Source: an uncultured Clostridia bacterium (GTDB lineage Bacteria; Bacillota; Clostridia; Oscillospirales; Ruminococcaceae). From it: a stretch of DNA of 64,000 nucleotides. The translations under genes and the position numbers were made by a program. The notes beneath the pieces were generated by a model. It did no database searches and was not told the origin of the DNA. It worked only from the letters and a program-made list of their open reading frames with translations. Positions within the stretch are counted from its first letter, which is position 1; each line of letters opens with the position of its first letter. The stretch covers positions 1-64,000 of the forward strand of contig CANRNT010000005.1 in the NCBI GenBank assembly GCA_947631995.1, given 5' to 3'. Shown here piece by piece: positions 18,334 to 26,781 of the stretch.

Positions 18334-19254
18334 TTACTTGTTTATGAGAGAAGCGACCTCGTCAGCAAGGTTATCCTCTTTCTTTTCAACGCCCTCGCCT
18401 CTTGCAAAGCGAACATATTCTGCAACGGCTATCTTTCCGCCGAGTTCCTTTGCGGCATTGGCTATATACTTGCCAACGGTCTCTTTATTTTCAGCCTTTA
18501 CATAGGTCTGGTCGATAAGGCAGTTTTCCTCATAAAATTTATTGAGCTTACCGTTTGCGATATTGTCAAGCACCTGCTGCGGCTTATTAGCCATTTTGGG
18601 GTCCTCGGCCATCTGAGCGAGAGTTATCTTCTTTTCCTCAGCCAGAACATCGGCAGGGACAGAGTTTCTGTCAAGATATGCAGGGCTCATAGCTGCGATC
18701 TGGAGAGCGCAGTTCTTACCTACCTGGTATACCTTATCGGCAGGGAGATCGGTATCGAGCTTTACCATAACGCCTATGCTTCCGCCGCCGTGAACATAAG
18801 GAACAAGAACGCCTTCAAGTCTCTTGAAACGTCTTATAACCATATTTTCTCTTATCTTTATAAACAGATCCTGGAGCGCCTCTTCAACAGACTTATCTCC
18901 TCCGCTGATAGTGCATTTCTTGAGAGCTTCCACATCGGCGGGATCCTGCTCTATAACAGTCTTTGCAACTGCCGCAACGAAAGCCTTGAACTCATCGTTG
19001 TTAGCGGCAAAATCGGTCTCGATATTTACTTCCAAAACAGCGCCCACGTTACCATCGACAACGGACGTAACTATACCCTCGGCGGCAACTCTGCCGGCTT
19101 TCTTAGCCTGAGTAGCGAGTCCCTTTTCACGAAGCAAAACTATAGCCTTATCCATATCTCCGTCGGCTTCAACGAGCGCTTTTTTGCAGTCCATCATGCC
19201 GACGCCTGTAGCTGTCATAAGCTCTTTTATTTCTTTAACGCTTACATTTCCCAT
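18334..19254 (-). CDS. tsf: Translation elongation factor Ts
   Basis: A 306-residue guanine nucleotide exchange factor for EF-Tu. The N-terminal UBA-like domain contains TGVGMMDCKKALVEADGD, followed by the core domains (TDFAANNDEF near residue 80). Normal length. It follows rpsB as in most bacteria; a hairpin in the 95-bp gap may lower its expression relative to rpsB. Confidence 0.98.
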   Translation of the reverse strand: MGNVSVKEIKELMTATGVGMMDCKKALVEADGDMDKAIVLLREKGLATQAKKAGRVAAEGIVTSVVDGNVGAVLEVNIETDFAANNDEFKAFVAAVAKTVIEQDPADVEALKKCTISGGDKSVEEALQDLFIKIRENMVIRRFKRLEGVLVPYVHGGGSIGVMVKLDTDLPADKVYQVGKNCALQIAAMSPAYLDRNSVPADVLAEEKKITLAQMAEDPKMANKPQQVLDNIANGKLNKFYEENCLIDQTYVKAENKETVGKYIANAAKELGGKIAVAEYVRFARGEGVEKKEDNLADEVASLINK

Positions 19255-19299
19255 TTTATATTACCTCACTTTTTATTGACATTCACAACATTCACACAA

Positions 19300-19333
19300 A
19301 ATATGGCGCAAACCAAAGGTCACACGCCATATT
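19300..19333 (-). terminator. Intercistronic hairpin between rpsB and tsf (possible partial terminator)
   Basis: In minus sense AATATGGCG pairs with CGCCATATT (9 bp), followed by TTGTGTG. The weak U-tract suggests partial termination or processing, allowing more S2 than EF-Ts. Confidence 0.55.
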
Positions 19334-19349
19334 GAAAAGTTCACTTGGC

Positions 19350-20087
19350 TTACTCGGCAGCCTCTTCCTCGACTGCTTCTTCCACAGCTTCCTCAGCCAT
19401 CTGCTCGCCCTGTCTGCCCTCGATGATAGCGTCAGCCATACAGCCTGCGATAAGCTTAACGGCTCTTATTGCGTCATCGTTTCCGGGTATAACGTAATCA
19501 ACGTCGTCGGGGTCGCAGTTGGTGTCAACGATAGCGACAACGGGTATACCGAGCTTCTTTGCCTCTGATACTGCGATCTTTTCCTTGCGCGGGTCAACTA
19601 TGAACAGCGCTCCGGGGAGCTTGCCCATATTCTTTATACCGCCGAGGTACTTTTCAAGCTTATATATCTCAAGATTGAGCTTTGTTACTTCTTTCTTGGG
19701 AAGAAGTTCAAAAGTACCGTCGCTTTCCATAGTATGGAGCTGTTCAAGTCTCTTTATTCTTCTCTGGATAGTCTTATAGTTGGTCATCATACCGCCGAGC
19801 CATCTGGCGTTTACATAATGCGCGTTGGCTCTTTCGGCTTCCTCCTTGATAGAGTCTGCCGCCTGCTTCTTCGTGCCAACGAAGAGTATCTCTTCGCCGT
19901 TTGCGGAAAGCTCACGAACGAACATATAAGCTTCCTCGAGTTTCTTTACAGTCTTTTGCAGGTCGATGATGTAGATACCGTTTCTCTCCGTAAAGATATA
20001 CGGTGCCATTTTGGGGTTCCATCTTCTTGTCTGGTGTCCGAAATGAACGCCTGCTTCAAGAAGCTGTTTCATTGATACTACTGCCAT
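19350..20087 (-). CDS. rpsB: 30S ribosomal protein S2
   Basis: A 245-residue S2 protein: N-terminal [19 protein letters not shown] and internal [17 protein letters not shown] and [15 protein letters not shown] are diagnostic. The C-terminus is an acidic tail rich in Glu ([14 protein letters not shown]), as in many Firmicutes. Its start has AGGAGG upstream, and the promoter and structured leader lie at 20088-20236. Confidence 0.98.
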   Translation of the reverse strand: MAVVSMKQLLEAGVHFGHQTRRWNPKMAPYIFTERNGIYIIDLQKTVKKLEEAYMFVRELSANGEEILFVGTKKQAADSIKEEAERANAHYVNARWLGGMMTNYKTIQRRIKRLEQLHTMESDGTFELLPKKEVTKLNLEIYKLEKYLGGIKNMGKLPGALFIVDPRKEKIAVSEAKKLGIPVVAIVDTNCDPDDVDYVIPGNDDAIRAVKLIAGCMADAIIEGRQGEQMAEEAVEEAVEEEAAE

Positions 20088-20145
20088 TTGATTTTTCCTC
20101 CTGTTTGGTTTATCAGATATTTAATCTCCTCCACTCGGCTTAAAT

Positions 20146-20179
20146 GCGGAAAACTCCCGTATCCGGGAGAACCGTCCGC
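20146..20179 (-). promoter_or_regulatory. Structured 5' leader hairpin of rpsB
   Basis: In the roughly 120-nt leader, an outer stem GCGGA/TCCGC encloses a perfect CTCCCG-GATA-CGGGAG hairpin. No U-tract follows, so it is not a terminator. By analogy with other rpsB leaders it could be an S2 autoregulatory site, but no specific motif was matched. Confidence 0.5.
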
Positions 20180-20207
20180 AAAGCGCGAATGTGCGAAATA
20201 CATTAAT

Positions 20208-20236
20208 ATTATAGCATAACTGCTCCATAAGTGCAA
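20208..20236 (-). promoter_or_regulatory. SigA promoter of rpsB-tsf
   Basis: On the minus strand TTGCAC and TATAAT are separated by 17 bp, about 120 bp upstream of the rpsB start. Confidence 0.85.
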
Positions 20237-20247
20237 GAGTTTTTTTA

Positions 20248-20541
20248 CTAGTATTTTAACAAATTTTCCACGGAAAAGCTTCTTGATTTTGTAAAGATTG
20301 AACTATCAGACGTATTTACCAATATGGTATCCTCGCCGATAAGCTGTATATTCTCGCACTTGATTATTATATCCTCATCTCTGCCGAACATTCCCAGCGC
20401 TCTGGGTCTGCCGTAAATTATAAGCGACAGAAGTGTTTTATCCGAAGTATTCACTTCTATATCGTCGATATATCCCAGCTTCAGTCCCGTCTGCATACTT
20501 ACGACTTCCTTGTTTCGCAGGTCGCTGAAATTACATATCAT
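20248..20541 (-). CDS. YlmC/YmxH-like PRC-barrel protein
   Basis: A 97-residue protein with the PRC-barrel signature of the YlmC/YmxH sporulation-associated family: SDLRNKEVVSMQTGLKLGYIDDIEV, then GRPRALGMFGRDEDIIIKCENIQLIGEDTILV as alternating strands. The open frame extends upstream to 20751 but overlaps the neighbouring gene; ATG 20539-20541 with GGTGA 7 nt upstream gives the family's normal length. The exact role is unknown; homologues are often sporulation-regulated. Confidence 0.85.
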   Translation of the reverse strand: MICNFSDLRNKEVVSMQTGLKLGYIDDIEVNTSDKTLLSLIIYGRPRALGMFGRDEDIIIKCENIQLIGEDTILVNTSDSSIFTKSRSFSVENLLKY

Positions 20542-20593
20542 AAGTGTCACCGTCCGTTTCAGTTTGTAATACTTATGACAACATCGACTTGTA

Positions 20594-21670
20594 CTATTCG
20601 CAAACCGCAAAAAGATTTGTTTCCCAGGCGGGATAATACGGGTAATGCCGAACATAAAGCTTATATTTCGGGCACATTTCGCATATCCTGACAGGAAGCT
20701 CGAATATGTCCTCTGCGCGGTGATACAGCGCCACACACAGCTTCGGAGCATACTTCTCTATCGTTTTTTCCGTACCCTCCAAAGCTCCGCGCTCCGCGCC
20801 CTCGACATCATACTTTATATATGTAGCCCGTCCGCCCTGCAAGATACCGTCAACCGAGAGAGCCGCGGTTTCAACGCCTTTTGAAGAAAGCTTGCCCTGT
20901 CTGCCGCCTGCCGCATTGAAATTAAGCGTGTCCTCCCTGAGCCACGCCGCGGCGTTATACAGCTCAATATTTTTCATACTTTCTGCATATTCCGAAAGCT
21001 TACGGAAGTTGCGCTTATCCGGCTCTAAGGCATATATCTTTTCATATCTGCCGCCCGTATGCGAAAGAAGCTCTCGTATCGTATCACCATTATACGCTCC
21101 CAAGTCGACATATATCTCATCTTCGGCAGGTCTTATTATATTGGCATACGCTTCATCGGGCGGCGTACAGCACTCGCGCAGAAAAGATATATCACCCGTT
21201 ATTTTATATTTCAGAACGTTAACATACACCTGTCTTGACTTATCGTCGGCAAGGAGAGAGTATACCTTTTCTATACTTTCAATATTATCCGACAGCGTTT
21301 TCTTTGTAAATGCTCCGACGCCTATGACATCGGTATCGGGAACGATAAGAATGTTTCTTTGCGCTATCTCGTCTATCTGTCTGATAAGGCTGTCATATCC
21401 CGCTGCAAATGCCATAGCAATAATGAAATTGCCGCAGCCAAGCGTCTTTTCCACCTCCGACAGCTTATGCACCAGGTGCCCCTGAAAGCTGTGACCGCGG
21501 ACAAACTCATCGCTGGCAAATATACCGGAAACCGCTATACCATACTTGTCAAACTCTCTCATAAGCTTCAGGCACCCGTCTCCCATACCGTAAATAAAGA
21601 CAGGCAGACCGCTGTTTTTTATTCTCTCCCAGCTTGACACAAGCTCCGAAAGTTGCGATATCTCCGACAT
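20594..21670 (-). CDS. FkbM family methyltransferase with N-terminal sugar/nucleotide-binding-like domain
   Basis: A 358-residue protein (from ATG 21670). Residues about 1-150 form a Rossmann-like region (VFIYGMGDGCLKLMREFDKYG, later GNFIIAMAFAAGYDSLI) common in surface-glycan modifying FkbM proteins. Residues about 180-350 are the SAM-dependent methyltransferase: IYVDLGAYNGDTIRELL (motif I), KIYALEPDKRNFRKL, TYIKYDVEGAERGALEGTE (FkbM signature) and LCVALYHRAEDI. The substrate is probably a glycan or lipid, not determinable here. The frame continues 18 codons further to 21724, but that stretch overlaps a perfect hairpin at 21714-21743, so the internal ATG with GGGAGATGG upstream is preferred. 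Confidence 0.85.
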   Translation of the reverse strand: MSEISQLSELVSSWERIKNSGLPVFIYGMGDGCLKLMREFDKYGIAVSGIFASDEFVRGHSFQGHLVHKLSEVEKTLGCGNFIIAMAFAAGYDSLIRQIDEIAQRNILIVPDTDVIGVGAFTKKTLSDNIESIEKVYSLLADDKSRQVYVNVLKYKITGDISFLRECCTPPDEAYANIIRPAEDEIYVDLGAYNGDTIRELLSHTGGRYEKIYALEPDKRNFRKLSEYAESMKNIELYNAAAWLREDTLNFNAAGGRQGKLSSKGVETAALSVDGILQGGRATYIKYDVEGAERGALEGTEKTIEKYAPKLCVALYHRAEDIFELPVRICEMCPKYKLYVRHYPYYPAWETNLFAVCE

Positions 21671-21713
21671 ACATTCACCATCTCCCGCACAAAAATTTCC
21701 TTGCAGAATAAAT

Positions 21714-21743
21714 TTCGGGGACACAGCAATTTGTGTCCCCGAA
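21714..21743 (-). terminator. Strong hairpin, probable terminator of the tRNA-Ser transcript
   Basis: A 12-bp perfect stem (TTCGGGGACACA / TGTGTCCCCGAA) with a 6-nt loop. In minus sense it is followed by ATTTATTCT. It lies about 240 bp beyond the tRNA-Ser 3' end and just upstream of the FkbM gene. Confidence 0.6.
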
Positions 21744-21852
21744 AGCGGATCAGCATAATACTGATATAGCCATTTAACGAAAAAGCTGAAAACGAGTGAA
21801 AATCGTCAACAGCAGAAAGTTTCTAAGAACAGAAAGAATTATTGCTTTGTTT

Positions 21853-21951
21853 AGTGAATAGTGATTAACGAATAATGAATAGTGAATAGTACAGAAACGC
21901 CTATATACATTTACTATAAACTATTCACTATTCACTCTTTCACTATTCACT
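21853..21951. repeat. Large imperfect hairpin built of AGTGAATAGTG units
   Basis: AGTGAATAGTG (21853-21863) pairs perfectly with 21941-21951, and TGAATAGTGAATAGT (21876-21890) with 21920-21934, leaving an asymmetric internal loop and a 29-nt apical loop. The unit AGTGAATAGT recurs several times in tandem. No reading frame is present. Confidence 0.8.
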
Positions 21952-21982
21952 AAGCCCTTAACGTTAGTTAAGGGCGTTTCTG
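21892..21982. repeat. 91-bp MITE-like element with 10-bp perfect terminal inverted repeats
   Basis: CAGAAACGCC (21892-21901) and GGCGTTTCTG (21973-21982) are perfect inverted repeats bounding an AT-rich, non-coding core. The core contains half of the large hairpin plus a second perfect 9-bp hairpin (GCCCTTAAC-GTTA-GTTAAGGGC, 21954-21975). The right end overlaps the CCA end of tRNA-Ser by 2 bases. Whether it is mobile is not shown by one copy. Confidence 0.55.
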
Positions 21983-22073
21983 GCGGAGAAGGAGGGATTC
22001 GAACCCTCGATGAGCTATTAACCCATACACGAGTTCCAGTCGTGCGCCATAAACCGGGCTAGGCGACTTCTCC
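21981..22073 (-). tRNA. tRNA-Ser (anticodon GGA)
   Basis: A 93-nt class II tRNA with encoded CCA (21981-21983). The acceptor GGAGAAG pairs with CTTCTCC; the anticodon arm reads CACGACT-GGA-ACTCGTG-like; there is a long variable arm and the T arm GAGGGTTCGAATCCCTC. It decodes UCC/UCU. Its own promoter is at 22091-22119. Confidence 0.96.
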
Positions 22074-22090
22074 ATAACAGCTACCTATGT

Positions 22091-22119
22091 ATTATAACAC
22101 AAGCAGCTTAAATTGTCAA
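22091..22119 (-). promoter_or_regulatory. SigA promoter of tRNA-Ser
   Basis: On the minus strand TTGACA and TATAAT are separated by 17 bp, ending about 17 bp before the tRNA 5' end. Confidence 0.88.
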
Positions 22120-22143
22120 CAGTTTTTTCTATCTTTTATTCCC

Positions 22144-22740
22144 TTATTCTCTGTCCTGCGGCAGGTCGGGAGGAAGCTCCTGATTTTCAAGAAGATAATC
22201 TACCACCTTGCTGTAAAACATCGTCGGGTTAGACATGAGCCGTTTCTTCATCAGTTCAGCCTGCTCGGTATCGGGGGCAAACAGCGAAAGCTTCATGAGT
22301 ACAACATCGTTGGCGTCGTTGCAAGTGCAATGAAGCATACAGCCTATATTCTTCTCCTCTATCTCTATTTTGACGGTATTTTCGTTTTTCAGCCGTGTAA
22401 AAAACTGTATGCCCGCAGTCATTATCCTGTCGCGAAAGCTCTGCGGAACGATAGATTTGAACTCTATGGCACAAAGCCGTCCTTTTTCCTGAAGCACATA
22501 CTTCGGACTGCCATCTATCTCCTCCAAACTGACCATATTGGTCTCAAGCATTGAGGATATAGCTTCCATAAAGAAAAAGTAATTAACTATCCCGTCGCCC
22601 GTTGCTATCTCTGTCAGTTGAGCAGGAGAAATGGGTCTGTTTATCTGATACAAAAAGTAGCTTATCAACACCTTGACGGCATAGATATCCGTAAGATTGA
22701 GCATATTGGGTGAAACGTACTTTTCAAAATTCGTATCCAT
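22144..22740 (-). CDS. DUF4364 family protein (winged-helix-like)
   Basis: A 198-residue cytosolic protein recognised as DUF4364. The N-terminal half (TDIYAVKVLISYFLYQINRPISPAQLTEIATGDGIVNYFFFMEAISSMLETNMV) reads as a winged-helix DNA-binding fold, the C-terminal half as a beta-rich sensor-like domain. The family is Firmicutes-restricted, with no established function. It is last in the gph-like/aroBAC run, 14 bp after aroC. Confidence 0.8.
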   Translation of the reverse strand: MDTNFEKYVSPNMLNLTDIYAVKVLISYFLYQINRPISPAQLTEIATGDGIVNYFFFMEAISSMLETNMVSLEEIDGSPKYVLQEKGRLCAIEFKSIVPQSFRDRIMTAGIQFFTRLKNENTVKIEIEEKNIGCMLHCTCNDANDVVLMKLSLFAPDTEQAELMKKRLMSNPTMFYSKVVDYLLENQELPPDLPQDRE

Positions 22741-22754
22741 TTTTATCGCTCCGA

Positions 22755-23846
22755 TCAGAAGTTCGGGTAATCGAGCATATGAGAAAGCAGCGCGATGTTG
22801 ACTGCCGCTTCAACGCACGGAACGGCGCGCGGCACAACGCACGGGTCATGTCTGCCGGTTATCTTCAAGGTCTCCTCTTTCATGGTGGACATATCTACCG
22901 TTTGCTGCGGCTTGCCGATAGACGGAGTAGGCTTCATCGCTACTCTAAGCGTTATAGGCATACCCGAAGATATACCGCCAAGTATACCGCCATGATTGTT
23001 TGAACGGGTAACTACATGACCCTGATCGTTCACATAAAACTCATCATTATTTTCGCTGCCGAGCATTCTTGCGCAGTTGAAACCGACGCCGAACTCTATA
23101 CCCTTAACTGCGGGAATGGCAAATACAAGCTGGGCAATGCTGTTTTCAAGACCGTCAAATATAGGCGAGCCTATGCCGGCAGGAACGTTTACTGAAATGC
23201 ACTCTATTATTCCGCCAACGCTGTCGCCTGACTGAGCGGCTTTTTCAATGTCGTTCTTCATGCGCCTTCCCTTTGCGTCATTAATAACGGGAAAGCCTTT
23301 TTTGCGAAGCTCTATGATATCCTCACGCGTAGTAGTTATCGCGTCGAAGCTGTCGTCCTTGATCTTATGTATCTCTGCGATATGCGCGCCCGTATATATG
23401 CCTCTGCGCTCGAGTATCTGTCCTGCCACAGCGCCCGCAAAGCAAAGCGGAGCGGTAAGTCTGCCAGAGAAATGTCCGCCGCCTCTGGGGTCATTAAAGC
23501 CGTTATATCTCAGCGCGCCGGTATAGTCCGCATGACCCGGACGGGCAAGCTTGCTTACTTTAAGATAATCATGGGAATGCGGGTCATCGTTGGTTATAAA
23601 AGCGCAAAGCGGCGTACCCGTGGTCTTTCCGTCAAGAAATCCCGACATTATAGACGGCATATCCTTTTCTCTTCGCTGAGTAGAATAAGCCTCCTTTTTG
23701 GGAGCGCGCCTTGACATGAATGTTACAAGCTTTTCAAGGTCTATGTATTCTCCCGACGGAAGTCTGTCCATAACAACGCCTATGGCAGGGCCGTGGCTCT
23801 CGCCGAAGATAGATATTTGTATTCCTTTGTTCCAGATCGATGACAT
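22755..23846 (-). CDS. aroC: Chorismate synthase
   Basis: A 363-residue FMN-dependent enzyme converting EPSP to chorismate, the last common step of aromatic synthesis. Motifs: FGESHGPAIGVVMDRLPSG at the N-terminus, RPGHADYTGALRYNGFNDPRGGGHFSGRLTAPL in the middle and GRHDPCVVPRAVPCVEA near the end. Normal length for the family. It lies 28 bp after aroA and feeds the trp operon at 8-15 kb. Confidence 0.98.
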   Translation of the reverse strand: MSSIWNKGIQISIFGESHGPAIGVVMDRLPSGEYIDLEKLVTFMSRRAPKKEAYSTQRREKDMPSIMSGFLDGKTTGTPLCAFITNDDPHSHDYLKVSKLARPGHADYTGALRYNGFNDPRGGGHFSGRLTAPLCFAGAVAGQILERRGIYTGAHIAEIHKIKDDSFDAITTTREDIIELRKKGFPVINDAKGRRMKNDIEKAAQSGDSVGGIIECISVNVPAGIGSPIFDGLENSIAQLVFAIPAVKGIEFGVGFNCARMLGSENNDEFYVNDQGHVVTRSNNHGGILGGISSGMPITLRVAMKPTPSIGKPQQTVDMSTMKEETLKITGRHDPCVVPRAVPCVEAAVNIALLSHMLDYPNF

Positions 23847-23874
23847 TTGGTATTCCCCCTAAATCATTTGTAAT

Positions 23875-25086
23875 TCAGATATATTGCAAAGTACCGCCTA
23901 AGCGTTCATACTCCTTAAAGAAATCAGGGTATGATTTAGAAACGCATTGAGCGCCCTTAATAATTACTTTTCCTGTTGAAACGGTAGCAGCTATCGCGGC
24001 AGCCATGGCAATTCTATGATCGTTGCAGGCGTCAACTTCGCCGCCGGACAGTTTTCCGCCCTTTATAACTATATCCTCGCCAACACATTCAGCATTTCCG
24101 CCAAGTGAGTTTATCATATTGCAGACGGTCTCTATCCTGTCGCTCTCTTTCAGGCGCAGTCTTGAAATATTTCTTATATACGAAACTCCTCTGCATTGAG
24201 AAGCAAGCACCGAAAGAACGGGTACTATATCGGGCGTATCAGAGCAGTCGATGTCCAGCGGGCTTTTATCAAACTTATCGCATACATCGTAAATAACTTT
24301 ATCGCCCTGCACGCTGCCGTGATCCATATCTTTTATGACAACATCGCTGCCCAAAGCATTCGCAACGCAGAAAAACGCCGCCTGCGACCAGTCTCTTTCT
24401 ATGCTGTGCGTACACGCATTATAAGTCTGACCGCCTTTTATGAAATACTCATCTTTGCCGCATTCTATCTGTACGCCGAAATTTTTAAGACAATTCAGCG
24501 TCATATCCACATACGGCTTTGATTGCAGCGGTGAAAGAAGCTTCAGATGTGAATTTTCCCTACACTTCGGAAGCGCAAGCAACAGACCCGATATGAACTG
24601 CGATGAGATATTTCCCTCCAGCTCATACTCCCCGCCCGTGAGTTTGCCCTCTATAGTGAGCGGCAGACCGTTTCCAGAAAACCTTATGCCGTGTTTTGAC
24701 ATTTGTTCTATATACGGTGAGAGAGGTCTTTGCGGCAGCTTTCCCCTGCCTATAAAAGCTGCTTTCACTCCAAGCGCGGCAGCAACGGGTATTATAAGGC
24801 GCAAAGTAGTTCCCGATTCAACGCAGTCAACCACTACATTTTCTGAAGGACAGACAGCACCCGAAATAGAGGCTGTACCGTCGCTTTCGTTAATATCAAC
24901 AGAAGCGCCGATCGCCTTGCAAGCGCTCAAAGCCGCCTGAATATCTTTCGGGGTAAGGCACATATCTTTCAGCACGGTAGTTCCGTTTGCAAGAGCCGAG
25001 GCTATTATATACCTGTGCGCATCGCTTTTTGAAGTTGGCACAGATATACTGCCGCGCAGCTCGGAAGGTGTTATGGCTATATCCAT
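23875..25086 (-). CDS. aroA: 3-phosphoshikimate 1-carboxyvinyltransferase (EPSP synthase)
   Basis: A 403-residue two-domain enzyme joining PEP to shikimate 3-phosphate. Visible motifs: SVPTSKSDAHRYIIASALA (substrate-binding Lys/Ser), ESGTTLRLIIPVAAALG, GRGKLPQRPLSPYIEQM, RLRLKESDRIETV and DHRIAMAAAIAA. It is slightly shorter than E. coli AroA (427), which fits class II-type Firmicutes forms. The region around G96 reads ESGTTLR; whether this is a glyphosate-tolerant class II enzyme cannot be judged by eye. It lies 16 bp after aroB. Confidence 0.95.
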   Translation of the reverse strand: MDIAITPSELRGSISVPTSKSDAHRYIIASALANGTTVLKDMCLTPKDIQAALSACKAIGASVDINESDGTASISGAVCPSENVVVDCVESGTTLRLIIPVAAALGVKAAFIGRGKLPQRPLSPYIEQMSKHGIRFSGNGLPLTIEGKLTGGEYELEGNISSQFISGLLLALPKCRENSHLKLLSPLQSKPYVDMTLNCLKNFGVQIECGKDEYFIKGGQTYNACTHSIERDWSQAAFFCVANALGSDVVIKDMDHGSVQGDKVIYDVCDKFDKSPLDIDCSDTPDIVPVLSVLASQCRGVSYIRNISRLRLKESDRIETVCNMINSLGGNAECVGEDIVIKGGKLSGGEVDACNDHRIAMAAAIAATVSTGKVIIKGAQCVSKSYPDFFKEYERLGGTLQYI

Positions 25087-25102
25087 ATACGACAGTTCCC
25101 CT

Positions 25103-26212
25103 TTAAAGCTGAGTTATAACAGCCGCTACTTCGCTTTCCTCTACCTCTTTGGTATAGCAGCCATCAAAGCACATCATCTCGCCTATTTCTTTCTGGAAAA
25201 CAAATCTCAGCTTGCCGTTGCGTACTTTTTTATCGGTATAAAGCTTATCAATTATAAGCTCTTTGCGGATATTTTCAGGTATTCGCGTAGGCAGACCTAC
25301 TCTTTTAAGAAGATCCTCAACACGCTTTGCATTCTCATGAGATATGTAGCCGTATCGCTCTCCGAGCCTTAACTGAGCCACAAGTCCTACCGCGACAGCC
25401 TCTCCGTGCAGCATTTTATAGCCGCTTGCCGTTTCAAGCGCTCTGCCGACGCTGTGGCCTAAATTAAGCGTACTTCTGAGATCCTGCTCAAGCTCATCTC
25501 TCATGACTATATTATACTTTACATTACAATTGCGCTCTGCGACGTGTTCACAGACACCGAAATCGAAAGTAAATACCTTTTCGATATTCTTTTCCAGATA
25601 CTCAAAAAACTCCTTGTCACCTATACAAGCGTGCTTTATAGTTTCTGCAAGACCGCTCCTTATTTCTCTTTCGGGCAGCGACATCCAAGACGCTATATCC
25701 ACATACACTTTCTTAGGCTGATTGAACATACCTATCTGATTGGTGGCAAGTGCGGTATCAACGGCGACCTTTCCGCCTATTGAAGCATCGGCGGCAGAGA
25801 GTAGCGTTGTAGAATAGATAACGAACGGCACGCCTCTTCCGAACGTTCCCGCAACAAATCCTGCAAGGTCTGAAACTACGCCGCCGCCAACGGCAACTAC
25901 CATACAGTCGCGCCGCAGACCAGAACCGAGCATTGAATCCTCGACAAAGCCTTTTGTTTCACGCGTCTTGCTGAGTTCTCCTGCCTGAATGGCGAACAGG
26001 TGCGCATGGTACCCCTTATTTATGAGCATATCGCATATCTTTGCGCCGTACAGCTTTAAAACATTCGTATCGGTAATGACGGCAAAATTCTTTATATCTC
26101 CGAACATACCGCTGCTTATATCGCTGATAAGCTTATCCTCAAGATTTCTGCCGATCTCGATATTATATGAATTATCGACTGTTTTAACAAGCTCACATCT
26201 GAATTCGCTCAT
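25103..26212 (-). CDS. aroB: 3-dehydroquinate synthase
   Basis: A 369-residue NAD- and metal-dependent enzyme cyclising DAHP. Motifs: VAVGGGVVSDLAGFVAGTFGRGVPFV, STTLLSAADASIGGKVAVDT, ETIKHACIGD and LNLGHSVGRALE-x-HGEAVAVG (metal ligands). ATG 26210-26212 has GGGTGG 7 nt upstream and overlaps the previous stop as ATGA; the frame extends five codons further but without a well-placed SD. Confidence 0.96.
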   Translation of the reverse strand: MSEFRCELVKTVDNSYNIEIGRNLEDKLISDISSGMFGDIKNFAVITDTNVLKLYGAKICDMLINKGYHAHLFAIQAGELSKTRETKGFVEDSMLGSGLRRDCMVVAVGGGVVSDLAGFVAGTFGRGVPFVIYSTTLLSAADASIGGKVAVDTALATNQIGMFNQPKKVYVDIASWMSLPEREIRSGLAETIKHACIGDKEFFEYLEKNIEKVFTFDFGVCEHVAERNCNVKYNIVMRDELEQDLRSTLNLGHSVGRALETASGYKMLHGEAVAVGLVAQLRLGERYGYISHENAKRVEDLLKRVGLPTRIPENIRKELIIDKLYTDKKVRNGKLRFVFQKEIGEMMCFDGCYTKEVEESEVAAVITQL

Positions 26213-26751
26213 AATCTGTCCACCCAATCCTTTTCTTCCGCGTCATCATCGGAAATAATATTATATTGTTTTTTATCATATTTCAGCTTCTCGTGAAGCT
26301 CATTCAACAAAAACAGTTTTGTCTTAGTGACCTGAAAATGAATGGTAAGCATTTCTCCGCTTTTCATTTTTATGACCAGATCGCCTAAGCCGTCCTGCTC
26401 GGTCTTTTCAATATCATCAAAGCTTATTTCAAACCGCTGTTTTTTCTTTGCGAACGGTTTTGTTTCATGTGTAAAGCCGTTATCAGTAACTATTGTATTT
26501 TCATCGGGCATACCCATAAAAGCTAACTGAGAGGTCACGACATTCAGTCCGGCGGCGAAAACAGCCAGAAAACATATAGCCGCTTTTGCAAAAACTCCCT
26601 CCGCAGTAAGTCCAATCAGAAACACCGCGGCAGATATTATATACGTCAAAGCGCTCCTCACCCTGAGCTTTTTTCTTTTAGCCGCCGAAACTGCGGCTTG
26701 CCTGCGCATTACGGCTTTTTCCGTTTTAGTAGGATACTCATACAAAACCAT
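26209..26751 (-). CDS. Small membrane protein with YcxB-like domain
   Basis: A 180-residue protein with a basic N-terminus (KRKKLRVRSA), two closely spaced helices at about 33-73, and a soluble C-terminal part (ENTIVTDNGFTHETKPFAKKKQRFEISFDDIEKTEQDGLGDLVIKMKSGEML) resembling the YcxB-like C-terminal domain. The function is unknown. It is translationally coupled to aroB by a 4-base overlap, an odd partner for a shikimate enzyme. Confidence 0.65.
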   Translation of the reverse strand: MVLYEYPTKTEKAVMRRQAAVSAAKRKKLRVRSALTYIISAAVFLIGLTAEGVFAKAAICFLAVFAAGLNVVTSQLAFMGMPDENTIVTDNGFTHETKPFAKKKQRFEISFDDIEKTEQDGLGDLVIKMKSGEMLTIHFQVTKTKLFLLNELHEKLKYDKKQYNIISDDDAEEKDWVDRL

Positions 26752-26781
26752 AACGCAGTTCCTTTCAGAAGTCTTTACGCC

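Noticed and set aside
18088-19335. 415-codon + strand frame antisense to tsf
   Set aside because: It lies opposite the whole tsf gene, has no SD and no domain; it is a shadow produced by tsf codon usage.
21671-21724. 18-residue N-terminal extension of the FkbM methyltransferase
   Set aside because: It overlaps the perfect hairpin at 21714-21743, which would block initiation; the internal ATG at 21670 has an SD-like GGGAGATGG.
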